Positions 1 through 13,600 of a DNA stretch of 64,000 nucleotides are shown here, in pieces. This DNA comes from Scylla paramamosain (lineage: Eukaryota; Arthropoda; Malacostraca; Decapoda; Portunidae): contig NC_087158.1 in assembly GCF_035594125.1 (NCBI RefSeq), forward strand, positions 6,746,501-6,810,500, in the 5' to 3' direction. Both the position numbers and the translations under genes were made by a program. Below the pieces are notes generated by a model. It had not been told where the DNA came from. It did not search any database and saw only the letters and a list, made by a program, of their open reading frames with translations. Positions within the stretch are counted from its first letter, which is position 1; each line of letters starts with the position of its first letter.

Positions 1-319
1 CAATGTCCCTTTATTTCCCAATATAGAGTGCTTTGTATCAATTTTTGACTTTTTTTGTAGGTAACAAGCTCAAAAACACTCAAAACATACATTTTTGGTA
101 ATGTTTTTCTGCTTCTTGATATTGGTTGGCTTGCATCAGTTTTAGCGTTTTTCTACGTAAAACACTGAGAAGACACGTTTTCCGTAATTTTGTTTTGGAT
201 TCACATATTGACTGACTTCCATATTATTTATCGGTTTGGTGCCTAACATCCTGAAAAATACTCAAAAAGACAGATTTCTGGTAAGGTCTTTAATTTACTC
301 ATATGCGAGGCCTTGCATG
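1..319 (-). repeat. Inverted satellite pentamer block 1, cut by the window start
   Basis: The stretch reads as the reverse complement of the satellite found from 320 on: CTCAAAAACACTCAAAA replaces TTTTGAGTGTTTTTGAG. Orientation flips back at about 320, just after TTGCATGTC, where the plus strand resumes with a B-type monomer (GAGTGTATTACGCAATAAAGC). The same right-hand breakpoint is found at about 17367, 23691, 31119, 38383 and 56241, so this is the end of a sixth copy of the same inverted block. The left breakpoint lies outside the window. Confidence 0.9.
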
Positions 320-3300
320 TCCTTTGAGTGTTTTGAGTGTATTACGCAATAAAGCACTAAAAGGAAGGGCAATCACATTACATTGGAAAAAAAACAAATT
401 TTACCATGAACTTGCTTGCCTTTAAGTGTTTATGAGCTCCTTACATACCAAAACGCTAAAACGCATGCAAAATACATTTTATGGAGAAACAGAATAATAT
501 TAGCAAATACATGTATTTTGAGTGTTTTTGATCATGTTATCTATAAAAACGCTTAAATACATGCAAAGAACCTTATGTTTGGGAAACGAAAGGACATTAC
601 GAGAAACGTGTATTGAGTGTTTTCTAAGTTCCTTCAGTACCTAAAAGCTAAAACCCACAAATAACACACTTTATTTAGAAAAAAAAAAATAATAAACAAA
701 AAAAATAAAATAATGGGATTTTTTTTTTCATCCAAATAGGTACCGAGATGCCAAAATTCTGCCAAAATTCAGGGAATTTATGTGGGAAAAAGAACATCAT
801 CAAAAAAGTTAATTATAGCTTTTTTTCGGATTGTTATGTACCAAACCCTAAAGTGCCAGAAACCTGTCTTTTCAGTGTTTTTCAGCATGTTAGGCACCAA
901 AACGATAAATAATATGGAAGTCAGTCAATATGTGAATCCAAAACAAAATTACTGAAAACGTGTCTTTTCAGTGTTTTACGTAGAAAAACGCTAAAGCGGA
1001 TGCAAACCAAGCTAGATGAAGAAATAGAATAACATTACAAAAAAGATATATTTTGAGTGTTGTTGAGCTTGTTACCTACAAAAAAATGAAAAAAATGGAT
1101 GTAAAACACTCTATATTAGGAAACAAAAGGACATTACGAGAAACGTGTATAATGAGTTTTTTATAGTTTTAAAAGAACCAGAAGGCAATATACGCAAAAA
1201 ATCGTGTATATAGAGAAATTTCTTACATACCAAAATGATGAAATGCATGAATAACACTTTTAATCAATAAACAGAACTACCTTACCAAATTGTGTATTTT
1301 GAGTGTTTTTCACATTCTTAGTAACGAAAATGCCAAATTACATGTGAAATTACCTTCATGTGGGAAATACCTACCTTCATGCGGGAAAAAAATATGACAT
1401 TACCAAAAAAAGTGTCTTTTTAGTGTTTTTGAGCGTGATATGCAACAAAGCACTGAAAAGCAGAATAATCACATTACATGGGAATAAAACCAACTTTTAC
1501 GAAGAACTTACATTTAAGTGTTTTTTAACTCTTTACATACCAAATCGCTAAAACGCATACAAAACACCCTATATGGAGAAACAGAATAACATTACCAAAA
1601 ACATGTATTTTGAGTGTTTTTGATCATGTAACCTATAAAAACGCTTTAATACATGTAAAGAACCCTATGTTTGTATAACAAGAGGACATTACGAAAATCG
1701 TGTATTATGAGTGTTTTTAAGTTCCTTAAGTACCAAAAAGCTAAAACCCACAAATAAATCTTTATATAGAGAAAAAAAAAAAATTTTTGTTATTCATCTT
1801 CATAGGTACCGAGATGCCAAAATTTTGGCAAAATTCATGAAAATTTTGTAAAAAAAAAATCATTATATAAAAAAAAATAATTTTAGCTTATTTCCGGAAT
1901 TATGTACAAACTCTGAAGTGCATGCAAATCCACCTATATGGGGAAATTGCACGACTTTACCAGAAACCTGTCTTTTGAGTGTTTTTCAGCAATTTCAACA
2001 ATATTACTTAAGACGAGTCTTTTCAGTGATTTACGTAGAAAAACGCTAAAACGGATGCAAACCAACCAATATGAAGAAATAGAATAACATTACCAAAAAA
2101 GATATATTTTGTGTGTTTTTGAGCTTGTTATCTACAAAAAATGCGAAAAAGGATGGAAAGCACTCTTTATTGGGAAACAAAAGAACATTACGAGAAACGT
2201 GTATAATGAGTGTTTTATAGTTTGACAAGAACCACAAGGTAAAAAAAAGCTCCTTACATATTGAAACGCTAAAACGCATGCAAAACACCCTTTATGGAGA
2301 AACAGAAAAACATTACCAAAAACATATATTTTGAGTGTTTTTGATCATGTTACTTATAAAAACGTTTAAATACATGCAAAGAACCCTATATTTGGGAAAC
2401 GAAAGGACATTATGAGAAACGTGAATTATGAGTGTTTTTAAGTTCCTTAAGAACCAAAAAGCTAAAACTCACAAACAACACTATAGTGAAAAAAAAAAAA
2501 TAAATAAATAAAAAATAGCAATTTTTTTTTTTTTTTTGTTATTCATCTTCATAGGTACCAAGATGCCAAAATTCTGGCACAATTCAGGAAAATTATGTGG
2601 AAAAAAGAACATTATCAAAAAAGTTATAGATTTTTTTCGGACTGTTATGTACCAAACCCTAAAGTGCATACAAAGCCACCTATATATGAAAATTAAACGA
2701 CTTTACAAGAAACCTGTCTTTTAAGTGTTTTTTTAGCATGTTAGGCACCAAAACGATAAATACCATTGAAGTCACTCAATATGGGAATCCAAAACAAAAT
2801 TACTGAAAACATGTCTTCTCAGTGTTGTACGTAGAAAAACGCTAAAACGGATGCAAACCAACCAATACGAAGAAATAGAAAAATATCACCAAAAAGATAT
2901 ATTTTGAGTGTTTTTGAACTTCTTACCTACAAAGAAGGCGAAAATGCATGCAAAGCACTCTATATTGGGAAACAAAAGGACATTATGAGAAACGTGTATA
3001 ATGAGTGTTTGATAGTTTCACAAGATCCACAAGGCAAAAAACACAAAAACTCATATATATGGAGAAATTTCTTAAATACCAAAATGCTGAAACTCATAAC
3101 ACTCTTAATTGAAAAACGGAACAACCTTACTAAATGCGTGTATTTTGAGTGTTTTTTCACATTCTTAGTTAAAAAAAAAACGAAATTTCATGCGAATATA
3201 GCTTTATGTGGGGAAAAAAATAACATTACCAGAAAAGTGTCTTTTGAGTGTTTTTGAGAGTGTTAGGCAATAAAGCAATAAAAAGCAGGGCAATCACATT

Positions 3301-6300
3301 ACATGGAATAAAAACCAGTTTACCAAGAACTTGCCTTTAAGTGTTTTTCAGCTCCTTATATGCGCTAAAACGCATGCAAAACACACTATATATAGAAACA
3401 AAATAACATTACCAACAACAGGTATTTTGAGTGTTTTTTAATCATGTTATCTATAAAAACGCTTAAATACATGCAAAGAACCTTATGTTTGGGAAAGGGA
3501 AGGATATTACGAGAAACGTGTATTATGAGTGTTTTTAAGTTCCTTAAGAACCAAAAAGCTAAAACCCACAAGTAACACTCTTTATTTAGAAAAAATAAAT
3601 AAATAAATAAATAGAAAAATAGGAATTTTTTTATTTTTTATTATTCATCTTCATAGGTACCGAGATACCAAAATTCTGGCAAAATTCAGGGGAATTATGT
3701 GATTAAAGATCATTATCAAAAAAGTTAATTTTAGCTTTTTTTCGGAGTCTTATTTACCAAACCCTAAAGTGCATGCAAAGCCACCTATATGAGGAAATTA
3801 AACGATTTTACCATAAACCTGTCTTTTGAGTGATTTTCAGCTTGTTAGGCATCAAAACGATAAATAATATGGAAGTCACTCTATATGAGAATCCAAAACA
3901 AAATACTGAAAACGTGTCTTTTCTGTGTTTTAGGTAGAGAAACGCTAGAACGGATGCAAACCAACCGATATGAAGAAATAGAATATTACCAAAAAAGTAT
4001 ATTTAGAGTGTTCTTAATCTTGTTACCTACAAAAAACGCGAAAAAGGATGCAAAGCACTCTATATTGGGAAACAAAAGGACATTACGAGCAACGTGAATA
4101 ATGAGTGTTTCGTAGTTTCACAAGAACCACAAGGCAAAAAACGCAAAATCTGGTGTATATGGAGGTTTCTTAGTTACCAAAACGCTGGTACTCATGAATA
4201 ATACTCTTAAATGAGAAACATAATAACCTTACGAAATGCGTGTAATTGAGTGTTTTTCACATTCTTATTTACCAAAACTCTAAATTGCATGCAAAACTAG
4301 CTTTATGTTGGTAAGAAATGACATTACCAGAAAAATGACTTTGGGTGTTTTTGAGCGTGTTAGGCAATAATGCACTAAAAAGCAGGGGAAAAACATTACA
4401 TAGGAATGAAACCAACTTTTACCAAGAATTTGCCTTTAAGTTTTTTTCAGCTCCTTACATACCAAAACGCTAAAACGAATGCAAAACACCCTTCATGGAG
4501 AATTAGAATAACATTACCAAAAACATGTATTTTGAGTGTTTTTGATCATGCTCTTTATATAAACGGGAAAATACATACAAAGAACCCTATGTTTGGGAAA
4601 CAAAAGAACATTACGAGAAACGTGTATTATGAGTGTTTTTAAGTTAATTAAGAACCAAAAAACTAAAACCAACAAATAACACTCTTTATAAAGAAAAAAT
4701 AAATAAATATATAAAAAAAACGGCATTTTTTTTTTTGTTATTCATCTTCATAGGTACCGAGATGCCAAAATTCTGGGAAAATTTTGGGCAATTATGTAAT
4801 ACAAGAATATTATCAAAAAAGTTAATTTTAGCATTTTTTTCGGAATGTTATGTACCAAACTCTAAGGTAAATGCAAAGCCACCTACATGAGGAAATTAAA
4901 CGACTTTACGAGAAACCTTACTTTTGAGTGTTTTTCAGTATGTTAGGCACCAAAACGATAATAATATGGAAGTCACGCAATATGGGAATCTATAACAAAA
5001 TTACTGAAAACGTGTCTTTTCAGTGTTTTACGTAGAAAAACGCTAAAAAGGATGCAAACCAACCAATATGAAGAAATACAATAACATTACCAAAAATGTA
5101 TATTTTGAATGTTTTTGAGCTTGTTACCTAAAAAAATGCAAAAAATGGATGCAAAGTATTGCAAAACAAAAGGACATTCTGAGAAACGTGTATAATGAGT
5201 GTTTTATAGTTCCACAAGAACCAAAAGGCAAAAATCGCAAAAACTCGTGTACCTAGAGAAGTTTCTTCGATACCAAAATGATGAAACTCATGAATAATAC
5301 TTTTGATTGAGAAACAGAATTACCTTACAAAATGTGTGTATTTTGAGTGTTTTTCACATTCTTAGTTACGAAAATCCCAAATTACATGGGAAACTAGCTT
5401 CATGTGGGAAATAAATGACATTACCAGAAAAGTGTCTTTTGAGTGTTTTTGAGCGTTATATGCAACAAAGCACTACAAAGCAGAACAATCACATTACATT
5501 GGAATAAAACCAAATTTTACGAAGAATAAAAAAAAAAAAAACAAGCTTACCAAATGAGTGTATTTTGGGTGTTTTTCACATTCTTAGTTACCAAAACCCC
5601 AAATTGCATGCGAAATATTGTGGGATAAAAATGTGGGAAAAAAATGACTAACATAAAAAAAGTTTTTTTGAGTGTTTTTGAGCGTGTTAGGAAATAAAGC
5701 ACTAAAAAAACAGGGCAATCACGTTACATAGGGATAAAACCAATTTTTACCAAGAACTTCCCTTTGAGATTTTTTAAGCTCCTTACAAACAAAAACGCTA
5801 AAACGCATGGAAAACACCCTTTATGGAGAAACAGAATAACATTACCAAAAACATGTATTTTGAGTGATTTTGATCATGTTACCTATAAAAACACTTAAAT
5901 ATATGTTTGGGAAACGAAAAAATAAAATTACGAGAAACGTGTATTATGAGTGTCTTTTAGTTTCTTAAGTACCAAAAAGCTAAAAGCCACAAAAGACACT
6001 CTTTATAGAGAAAAAAAATTATATAAATAAATAAATAAAAAAATAGCAATTTTTTTTTTGTTATTCATATTCATAGGTACTGAGATGCCGAAAGTCTGGC
6101 AAAATTCAGGGAAATTATGTGGAAAAATGAACATAAAAAAAAGTAAATTTTAGCATTTTTTTCGGACTGTTATGTACCAAACCCTAAAGTGCATCCAAAG
6201 CCACCTATATGGGGAAATTACACAACTTTACCAGAAACCTTTCTTTTGAGTGTTTTCTTTTTTAGCATGTTAGGCATCAAAAGGATAAATAATATGGAAG

Positions 6301-7620
6301 TCACTCAATATGGGAATGCAAAACAAAATTACTGAAAACGTGTCTTTTCCGTGTTTTACGTAGAAAAACGCTAAAACGGATGCAAACCAACCAATATGAA
6401 AAAAATAGAATAACGTTACCGAAAAGGTATATTTTGAGTGTTTTTGAGCCTGTTAACCACAAAAAACGCGAAAATGGATGTAAAGCACTCTATATTAGAA
6501 AACAAAAGGACATTATGATAAACGTGTATAATGAGTGTTTTATGGTTTCACAAGAACCACAAGGCAAAAAACGCAAAAACTCGTATATATGGATAAGTTT
6601 CTTAGATACCAAAATGCTGCAACTCATGAATAACACTTTTAATTGAGAAATTCACATTCTTAGTTACCCAAAACCCAAATTGAATGCGAAACCAGCTTTA
6701 TGTGGTAAAAAAAAATGACATTTCCCGAAAAGTGTCTATTGCGTGTTTTTGAGCGTGATAGGCAGTATAGCACTAAAAAGAAAGGGCAATCACATTACAT
6801 GGGATTAAAACCAATGTTTACCAAGAACTTGCCTTTAAGTGTTTTTGAGCTCCTTCTATACCAAAACGCTAAAACGCATGCAAAACACACTTTATGAAGA
6901 AACAGAATAACATTACCAAAAACATGTATTTTGAGTGTTTTTGATCATGTTACCAATAAAACGCTTAAATACATGCTAAGAACCCTATTTGTGGGAAACG
7001 AAAGGACATTACGAGAAACGTGTATTATGAGTGTTTTTAAATTCGTTAAGTACCAAAAACCTAAAAGCCACAAATAACTCTCTATTGAGAAAAAAAAAAA
7101 TAAATAAAAAACACGATATTTTTTTTCTTTCTTATTTATCTTCACAGGTACCGAGATGCCAAAAATCGTGCAAAATTCATGAAATTTCTTGAAATAAGAA
7201 CATTATCAAAAAGTTAATTTTAGGTTTTTTTTTTTCGACTGTTATGTAGCAAACCCTAAAGTGCATGCAAAACAACCTATATGGGGAAATGAAACGTCTT
7301 TGGCAGAAAACTGTCTTATGAGTGTTTTTAAGCATGTTAGGCACCAAAACGATAAATAACATGGAAGTCACTCTATATGGGAATCCAAAACAAAATTACT
7401 GAAAACGTGTCTTTTCGGTGTTTTACGTAGAAAAACGCTAAAACGGATGCAAACCAACCAATATGAAAAAAAAAATAGAATAACATTACCAAAAATGTAT
7501 ATTTTGAGTGTTTTTGAGCTAGTTAACTACAAAAAAGGTGAAAATGGATGCAAAGCACTCCCTATTCGGAAACAAAAGGACATAACGAGAAACGTGTCTT
7601 ATTATTTTCAAGCAAAAGAA

Positions 7621-7644
7621 CTTGTGGTTCACAAGAACTACAAG
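7621..7644. repeat. Imperfect hairpin in a modified long-E monomer, third copy
   Basis: The arms CTTGTGGTTC and GAACTACAAG differ from perfect pairing at one base. The upstream insert TTATTATTTTCAAGC resembles that at 10640 and 36521. Confidence 0.8.
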
Positions 7645-10600
7645 GCAAAAACCGCAAAAACTCGTGTATATAAAGAAGTTTCTTAGATACCAAAATGCTG
7701 AAACTCATAAATAACAATCTTAATTGAGAAACAGAACAACCTTACCAAAAGCTTGTATTTTCAGTGTTTTTCACATTCTTAGCAAAATCCCAAATAGCAT
7801 GCGAAACTAGCTTTATGTGGGAAAAAAATGATATTACCAGAAGTGTCTTTTGAGTGTTTTTGAGCGTGTTAGGCAATAAAGCACTAAAAAGCAGGGCAAT
7901 CACATTACATGAGAATAAAACCAACTTTGACCAAGAACTTGCCATTATGTGTTTTTGAGCTCCTTACATACCAAAACGCTAAAACGCATGCAAAACACTC
8001 CTTTATGGAGAAGTAGAAAAACATTACAAAAAATATGTGTTTTAAGTGTTTTTGATCATGTTACCTATAAAAACGCTTAGATACATGCAAAGAACCCTAT
8101 CTTTGGGAAACGAAAGGACATTACGAGAAACGTGTATTATGACTGTTTTTAAGTTCCTTAAGTTCCAAAACGTTAAAAACCTACAAATAACACTCTTTAA
8201 AGAGACAAGAAAAATAAATAAATAAAAAAATAGCATTTTTTTTTTGTATTGATTTCCATAAGTACCCATATGCCAAAATTCTGCCAAAATTCAGGGAATT
8301 TATGTAGAAAAAAAAAACATTATCAAAAAAGTTATTTATAGCTTTTTTTTCGGATTGTTATTTACCAAACCCTAAAGTGCATGCAAAGCCACCTATATGA
8401 GGAAATTAAACGACTTTACGAGAAACCTGTCTTTTCAGTGTTTTTCAGCATGTTAGGCACCAAACCGATAAATAATATGGAAGTCAGTCAATATGTCAAT
8501 CCAAAACAAAATTACTGAAAACGTGTCTTCTCAGTGTTTTACGTAGAGAAAACGCTAAAACGGATGCTAAGCAACGAATATGAAGAAATAGAATAAAATT
8601 ACCAAAAAGTGTTTTTGAGATTTTTACCTACAAAAAACGCGAAAATGGATGTAAAAGCACTCTATATTGGGAAGCAAAGGGACATTTAGAGAAACATGTA
8701 TAATGATTGTTTTATAGTTTCACAAGAACCACAAGACAAAAAACGCAAAAACTCGTGTATATAGAGAAGTTTCTTACATACCAAAACGCTAAAACACTTT
8801 TAAATGAGAAACAGAACTACCTTACCAAATGTGTGTATTTTGAATGTTTTTCACATTTTTAGATACGAAAATGTCAAATTACATGCAAAACTAGCTTTAT
8901 GTGGGAAAAAAATGACTATCAGAAAAGTGTCTTTTGAGTGTTTTTGAGCGTGATATGCAACAAAGCACTAAAAAACAGAATAATCACATTATATAAGAAT
9001 AAAACCAACTTTTACGAAGAACATGCCTTTAAGTATTTTTAACTCCTTACATAACAAAACGCTAAAACGCATGCGAAACACCCTTTATGGAGAAACAGAA
9101 TAACATTACCAAAAACATGTATTTTGAATGTTTTTGATCGTGTTACCTATAAAAACGCTTAAATACATGCAAAGAGCCCTATGTCTGTGAAACGAAAGGA
9201 CATTACGAAAATCGTGTATTATGATTGTTTTTAAGTTCCTTAAGTACCAAAAAACTAAAAACCAACAAATAGAGAAAAAAAAAAAATTTTTTTTTTTTTT
9301 TTGTTACTCATCTACAGAGGTATGAAGATGCCAAAATTCAGGCAAAAATTCAGGAAAAATTATGTAAAAAAACATTATATAAAAAATAAAATTTTTAGCT
9401 TTTTTCCGGAATTATGTACCAAACCCAAAAGTGCATGCAAAGCCACCTATATGGGGAAATTACACGACTTTACCAGAAATCTGTCTTGTGAGTGTTTTTC
9501 AGCAATTTCAACAATATTACTAAAAACGTGTCTTTTCAGTGATTTACGAAGAAAAACGCTAAAACGGATGCAAACCAACCAATATGGAGAAATAGAATAA
9601 CATTACCAAAAATATATATTTTGTGTGTTTTTCAGCTTGTTACCTACAAAAAATGCGAAAATGGATGGAAAGCACTCTATATTGGGAAACAAAAGAACAT
9701 TACGAGAAACGTGTATAATGAGTGTTTTATAGTTTCACACGAACCACAGGGTAAAAAACGCAAAAACTCGTGTTTATAGAGAAGTTTCTTACATACCAAA
9801 ATGCTGAAATGCATGAATAACACTTTTAATTGAGAAACAGAGCTACCTTACCAAATGTGTGTATTTTGAGTGTTTTTCACATTCTTAGTTACGAAAATCC
9901 CAAATTACATGCGAAACTAGCTTTATGTGGGGAAAAAAAGATATTACCAGAAAAGTGTCTTTTGAGTGTTTTTGAGCGTGATATGCAACAAAGCACTAAA
10001 AAGCAGAACATTCATATGACATGGGAATAAACCAACTTTTACGAAGAACTTGCCTTTAAGTGTTTTTTTAAACTCCTTATATACCAGAACGCTAAACCGC
10101 GTGCGAAACACCCTTTATGGGGAAACAGAGTAACATTACCAAAAACATGTATTTTGAGTGTTTTTGATCATGTTATTTATAAAAACGCTTAAATACATGC
10201 AAAGAACTTTATGTTTGGGAAACGAAAGGACATTACGAGAAACATTTATTATGAGTGTTTTTAAGTTCCTTAAGTACCAAAAAAAAGCTAAAACCCACAA
10301 ATAACACTATAGAAAAAAAAAATAATAATAATTTATTTATTTATTTTTTTTTTTTGTTATTCATCTTCATAGGTACTAAGATGCCAAAATACTGGCAATA
10401 TTCTTTGGGAATCGAAAACAAAATTACTGAAAAACGTGTGTTCTCGGTGTTTTACGTAGAAAAACGCTAAAACGGATGCAAACTAACCAATATGAAGAAA
10501 TGGAAGAACTTTACCAAAAAGGTATATTTTGAGTGTTTCTTGAGCTTGTTACCTACAAAAAAGCCGAAAATGGATGCAAAGCACTCACTATTGGGAAAGA

Positions 10601-10657
10601 AAAGGACATTACAAGAAACATGTATAATGAGTGTCTTATTATTTTCGGGCTGAAGAA

Positions 10658-10681
10658 CTTGTGGTTCACAAGAACCACAAG
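10658..10681. repeat. Perfect 10-bp hairpin in a modified long-E monomer
   Basis: CTTGTGGTTC, ACAA, GAACCACAAG. The right arm is the normal E sequence; the left arm belongs to about 30 inserted bases including TTATTATTTTCGGGC. The same structure is present at 36541-36564, and with one mismatch at 7621-7644. Confidence 0.85.
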
Positions 10682-13600
10682 GAAAAAATGCAAAAACTCT
10701 TGTATATAAAGAAGTTTCTTCGATACCAAAATTTCTGAAACTCATGAATAACAATCTTAATTCAGAAAGAGAACAACATTACCAAATGCGTGTATTTTGA
10801 GTGTTTTTTCTTATTTTTAGTTAGCAAAACCCGAAATAGCATGCGAAACTAGCTTTATGTGGGAAAAAAATGATATTACCAGAAGTGTCTTTTGAGCGTT
10901 TTTGAGCTTGTTAGGCAATAAAGCACTAAAAAGCAGGGCAATAATATTATATTGGAATGAAACCAACTTGTTACCTACAAAAAAATTAAAAAAATGGATG
11001 TAAAGCACTCTATATTAGGAAACAAAAGGACATTACGAGAAACGTGTATAATGAGTTTTTATAGTTTTAAAAGAACCACAAGGCAATATACGCAAAAGAT
11101 CGTGTATATAGAGAAATTTCTTACATACCAAAATAATGAAATGCATGAATAACACTTTTAATGAATAAACAGAACTATCTTACCAAATTGTGTATTTTGA
11201 GTGTTTTTCACATTCTTAGTTACAAAAATGCCAAATTACATGTGAAACTACCTTCATGTGGGGAAAAAAAATGGCATTACAAAAAAAAGTGTCTTTTTAG
11301 TGTTTTTGAGCGTGATATGCAACAAAGCACTAAAAAGCAGAACAATTACATTACATGGGAATAAAACCAACTTTTACGAAGAACTTGCCTTTAATTGTTT
11401 TTTTTAACTCCTTACATACCAAATCGCTAAAACGCATGCAAAACACCCTATATGGAGAAACAGAATAACATTACCAAAAACATGTATTTTGAGTGTTTTT
11501 GATCATGTAACCTATAAAAACGCTTAAATACATGTAAAGAACCCTATGTTTGTATAACAAAAGGACATTACGAAAATCATGTATTATGAGTGTTTTTAAG
11601 TTCCTTAATTACCAAAAAGCTAAAACCCACAATTAACTCTCAATAGAGAGAAAAAAAAATTTTTCTTTTTTTGTTATTCATCTTCATAGGTACTGAGATG
11701 CCAAAATTCTGGCAAAATTCATGGAAATTTTGAAAAAAAAATCAATATAAAAAAAAATAATTTTTGCTTTTTTCCGGAGTTATATACAATCTCTAAAGTG
11801 CATGCAAATCCACCTATATGGGGAAATTACACGACTTTAATAGAAACCTGTCTTTTGAGTGTTTTTCATAAATTTGAACAATATTACTTAAAACGTGTCT
11901 TTTCAATGATTTACGTAGAAAAACGCTAAAACGGATGCAAACCAACCAATATGAAGAAATAGAATAACATTACCAAAAAGATATATTTTGATGTGTTTTT
12001 GAGCTTGTTACCTAGAAAAAATGCAAAATTGGATAGAAAGCACTTTATATTGGCAAAGAAAAGAACCTTACGAGAAACGTGTATGAGTGTTTTATAGTTT
12101 GACAAGAACCACAAGGTAAAAAACTCAAAAACTCGTGTACATACGAAAAATCTGAAACTCATGAATAACACTTTTATTTTTGAAACAGAAATACCTTACC
12201 AAATGTGTGTATTAGAAAAGTTTCTTACATACCAAAATGCTGAAACTGATGAATAACACTTTTAATAAAAAAATAGAACAACCTTACTAATTGTCTGTGT
12301 TTGGATATTTTTTTCACATTCTTAGTTACCAAAACCCCAAATTCCATGCAAAACTAGCTTTATATGGGGAAAAAAGTGATATTACCAGAAAAGTGTCTTT
12401 TGAGTGTTTTTGAGCGTGTTAGGCAATAAAGCACTAAAAAGCAGGGCAATCACAATACATGGGAAAAAAAAAACAATTTTTACCAAGAACTTCCCTTTAA
12501 GTGTTTTTGAGCTCATTACATACCAAAACACTAAAACGCATGCAAAACACCTTTTATGGAGAAAAAGAATAAAATTACCAAAAACATATATTTTGAGTGT
12601 TTTTGATCATGTTATCTATAAAATCGCTTAAATACATGCAAAGAACCTTATGTTTGCGAAACGAAAGGACATTACGAGAATTGTGTATTATAAGTGTTTT
12701 TAAGTTCCTTAAGTACCAAAAAGCTAAAACCCCCGAATAACACTCTTTATTTAGAAAAAAAAGTAAGAAAATAAAAACAATAGGATTTCTTTTTTTTTTG
12801 TTATTCATCTTCATAGGTAACGAGATGCCAAAATTCTGGGAAAATTCAGGACTATTATATCATAAAACAAAAATTATCAAAAAACCTAATTTTAGCTTTT
12901 TTTGGGGACTGTTATGTACCAAAACCTAAAGTGCATGGAAAGCCTCCAATATGAGAAAATTAAACGACCTTACCAGAAATCTATTTTTTGAGTGTTTTTC
13001 AGCATGTTAGGCACCAAAACGATAAATAATAAGGAACTCACTCTATATGAGAATCCAAAACAAAATTGCTGAAAACGTGTTTTTTCTTTGTTTTACGTAG
13101 AAAAACGCTAAAATGGATTCAAACCTACCAATATCAAGAAATAGAAAAAAAACATTACCAATAAGGTATATTTTGAGTGTTTTTGAGCTTGTTACCTACA
13201 AAAAACGCAAAAATTAATGCAAAGCACTCTATATTAGAAAACAAAAGGACTTTGCAAAAAAAGTGTATAATGAGTTTTTATAGTTCAAAAGAACCAAAAG
13301 GCAAAAAACACAAAAACTCGTGTATATGGCGAAGGTTCCTAGATAACAAAATGCTGAAACTCGTGAATAACACTCTTAATTGAGAAGCAGAACTAAATGC
13401 GTGTATGTTGAGTGCTTTTTACATTCTTAGTTACCGAAACCTAAAATTGCATGCGAAACCACCTTTATGTGAGAAAAAAATGATATTACCAGAAAATGTC
13501 TTTTAAGTGTTTTTGAGCGTGATAGGCAATAAAGCACTAAAAAGCAGGGCAATCATATTAGATTGGAATAACACCAATTTATACCAAAAACTTGCCTTTA

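Noticed and set aside
2904..3257. The longest satellite frame, 117 residues on the plus strand, as a gene
   Set aside because: It crosses D, E and A monomers, the same frame is broken in most other units, and its words are just translations of satellite boxes. No domain or signal is seen.
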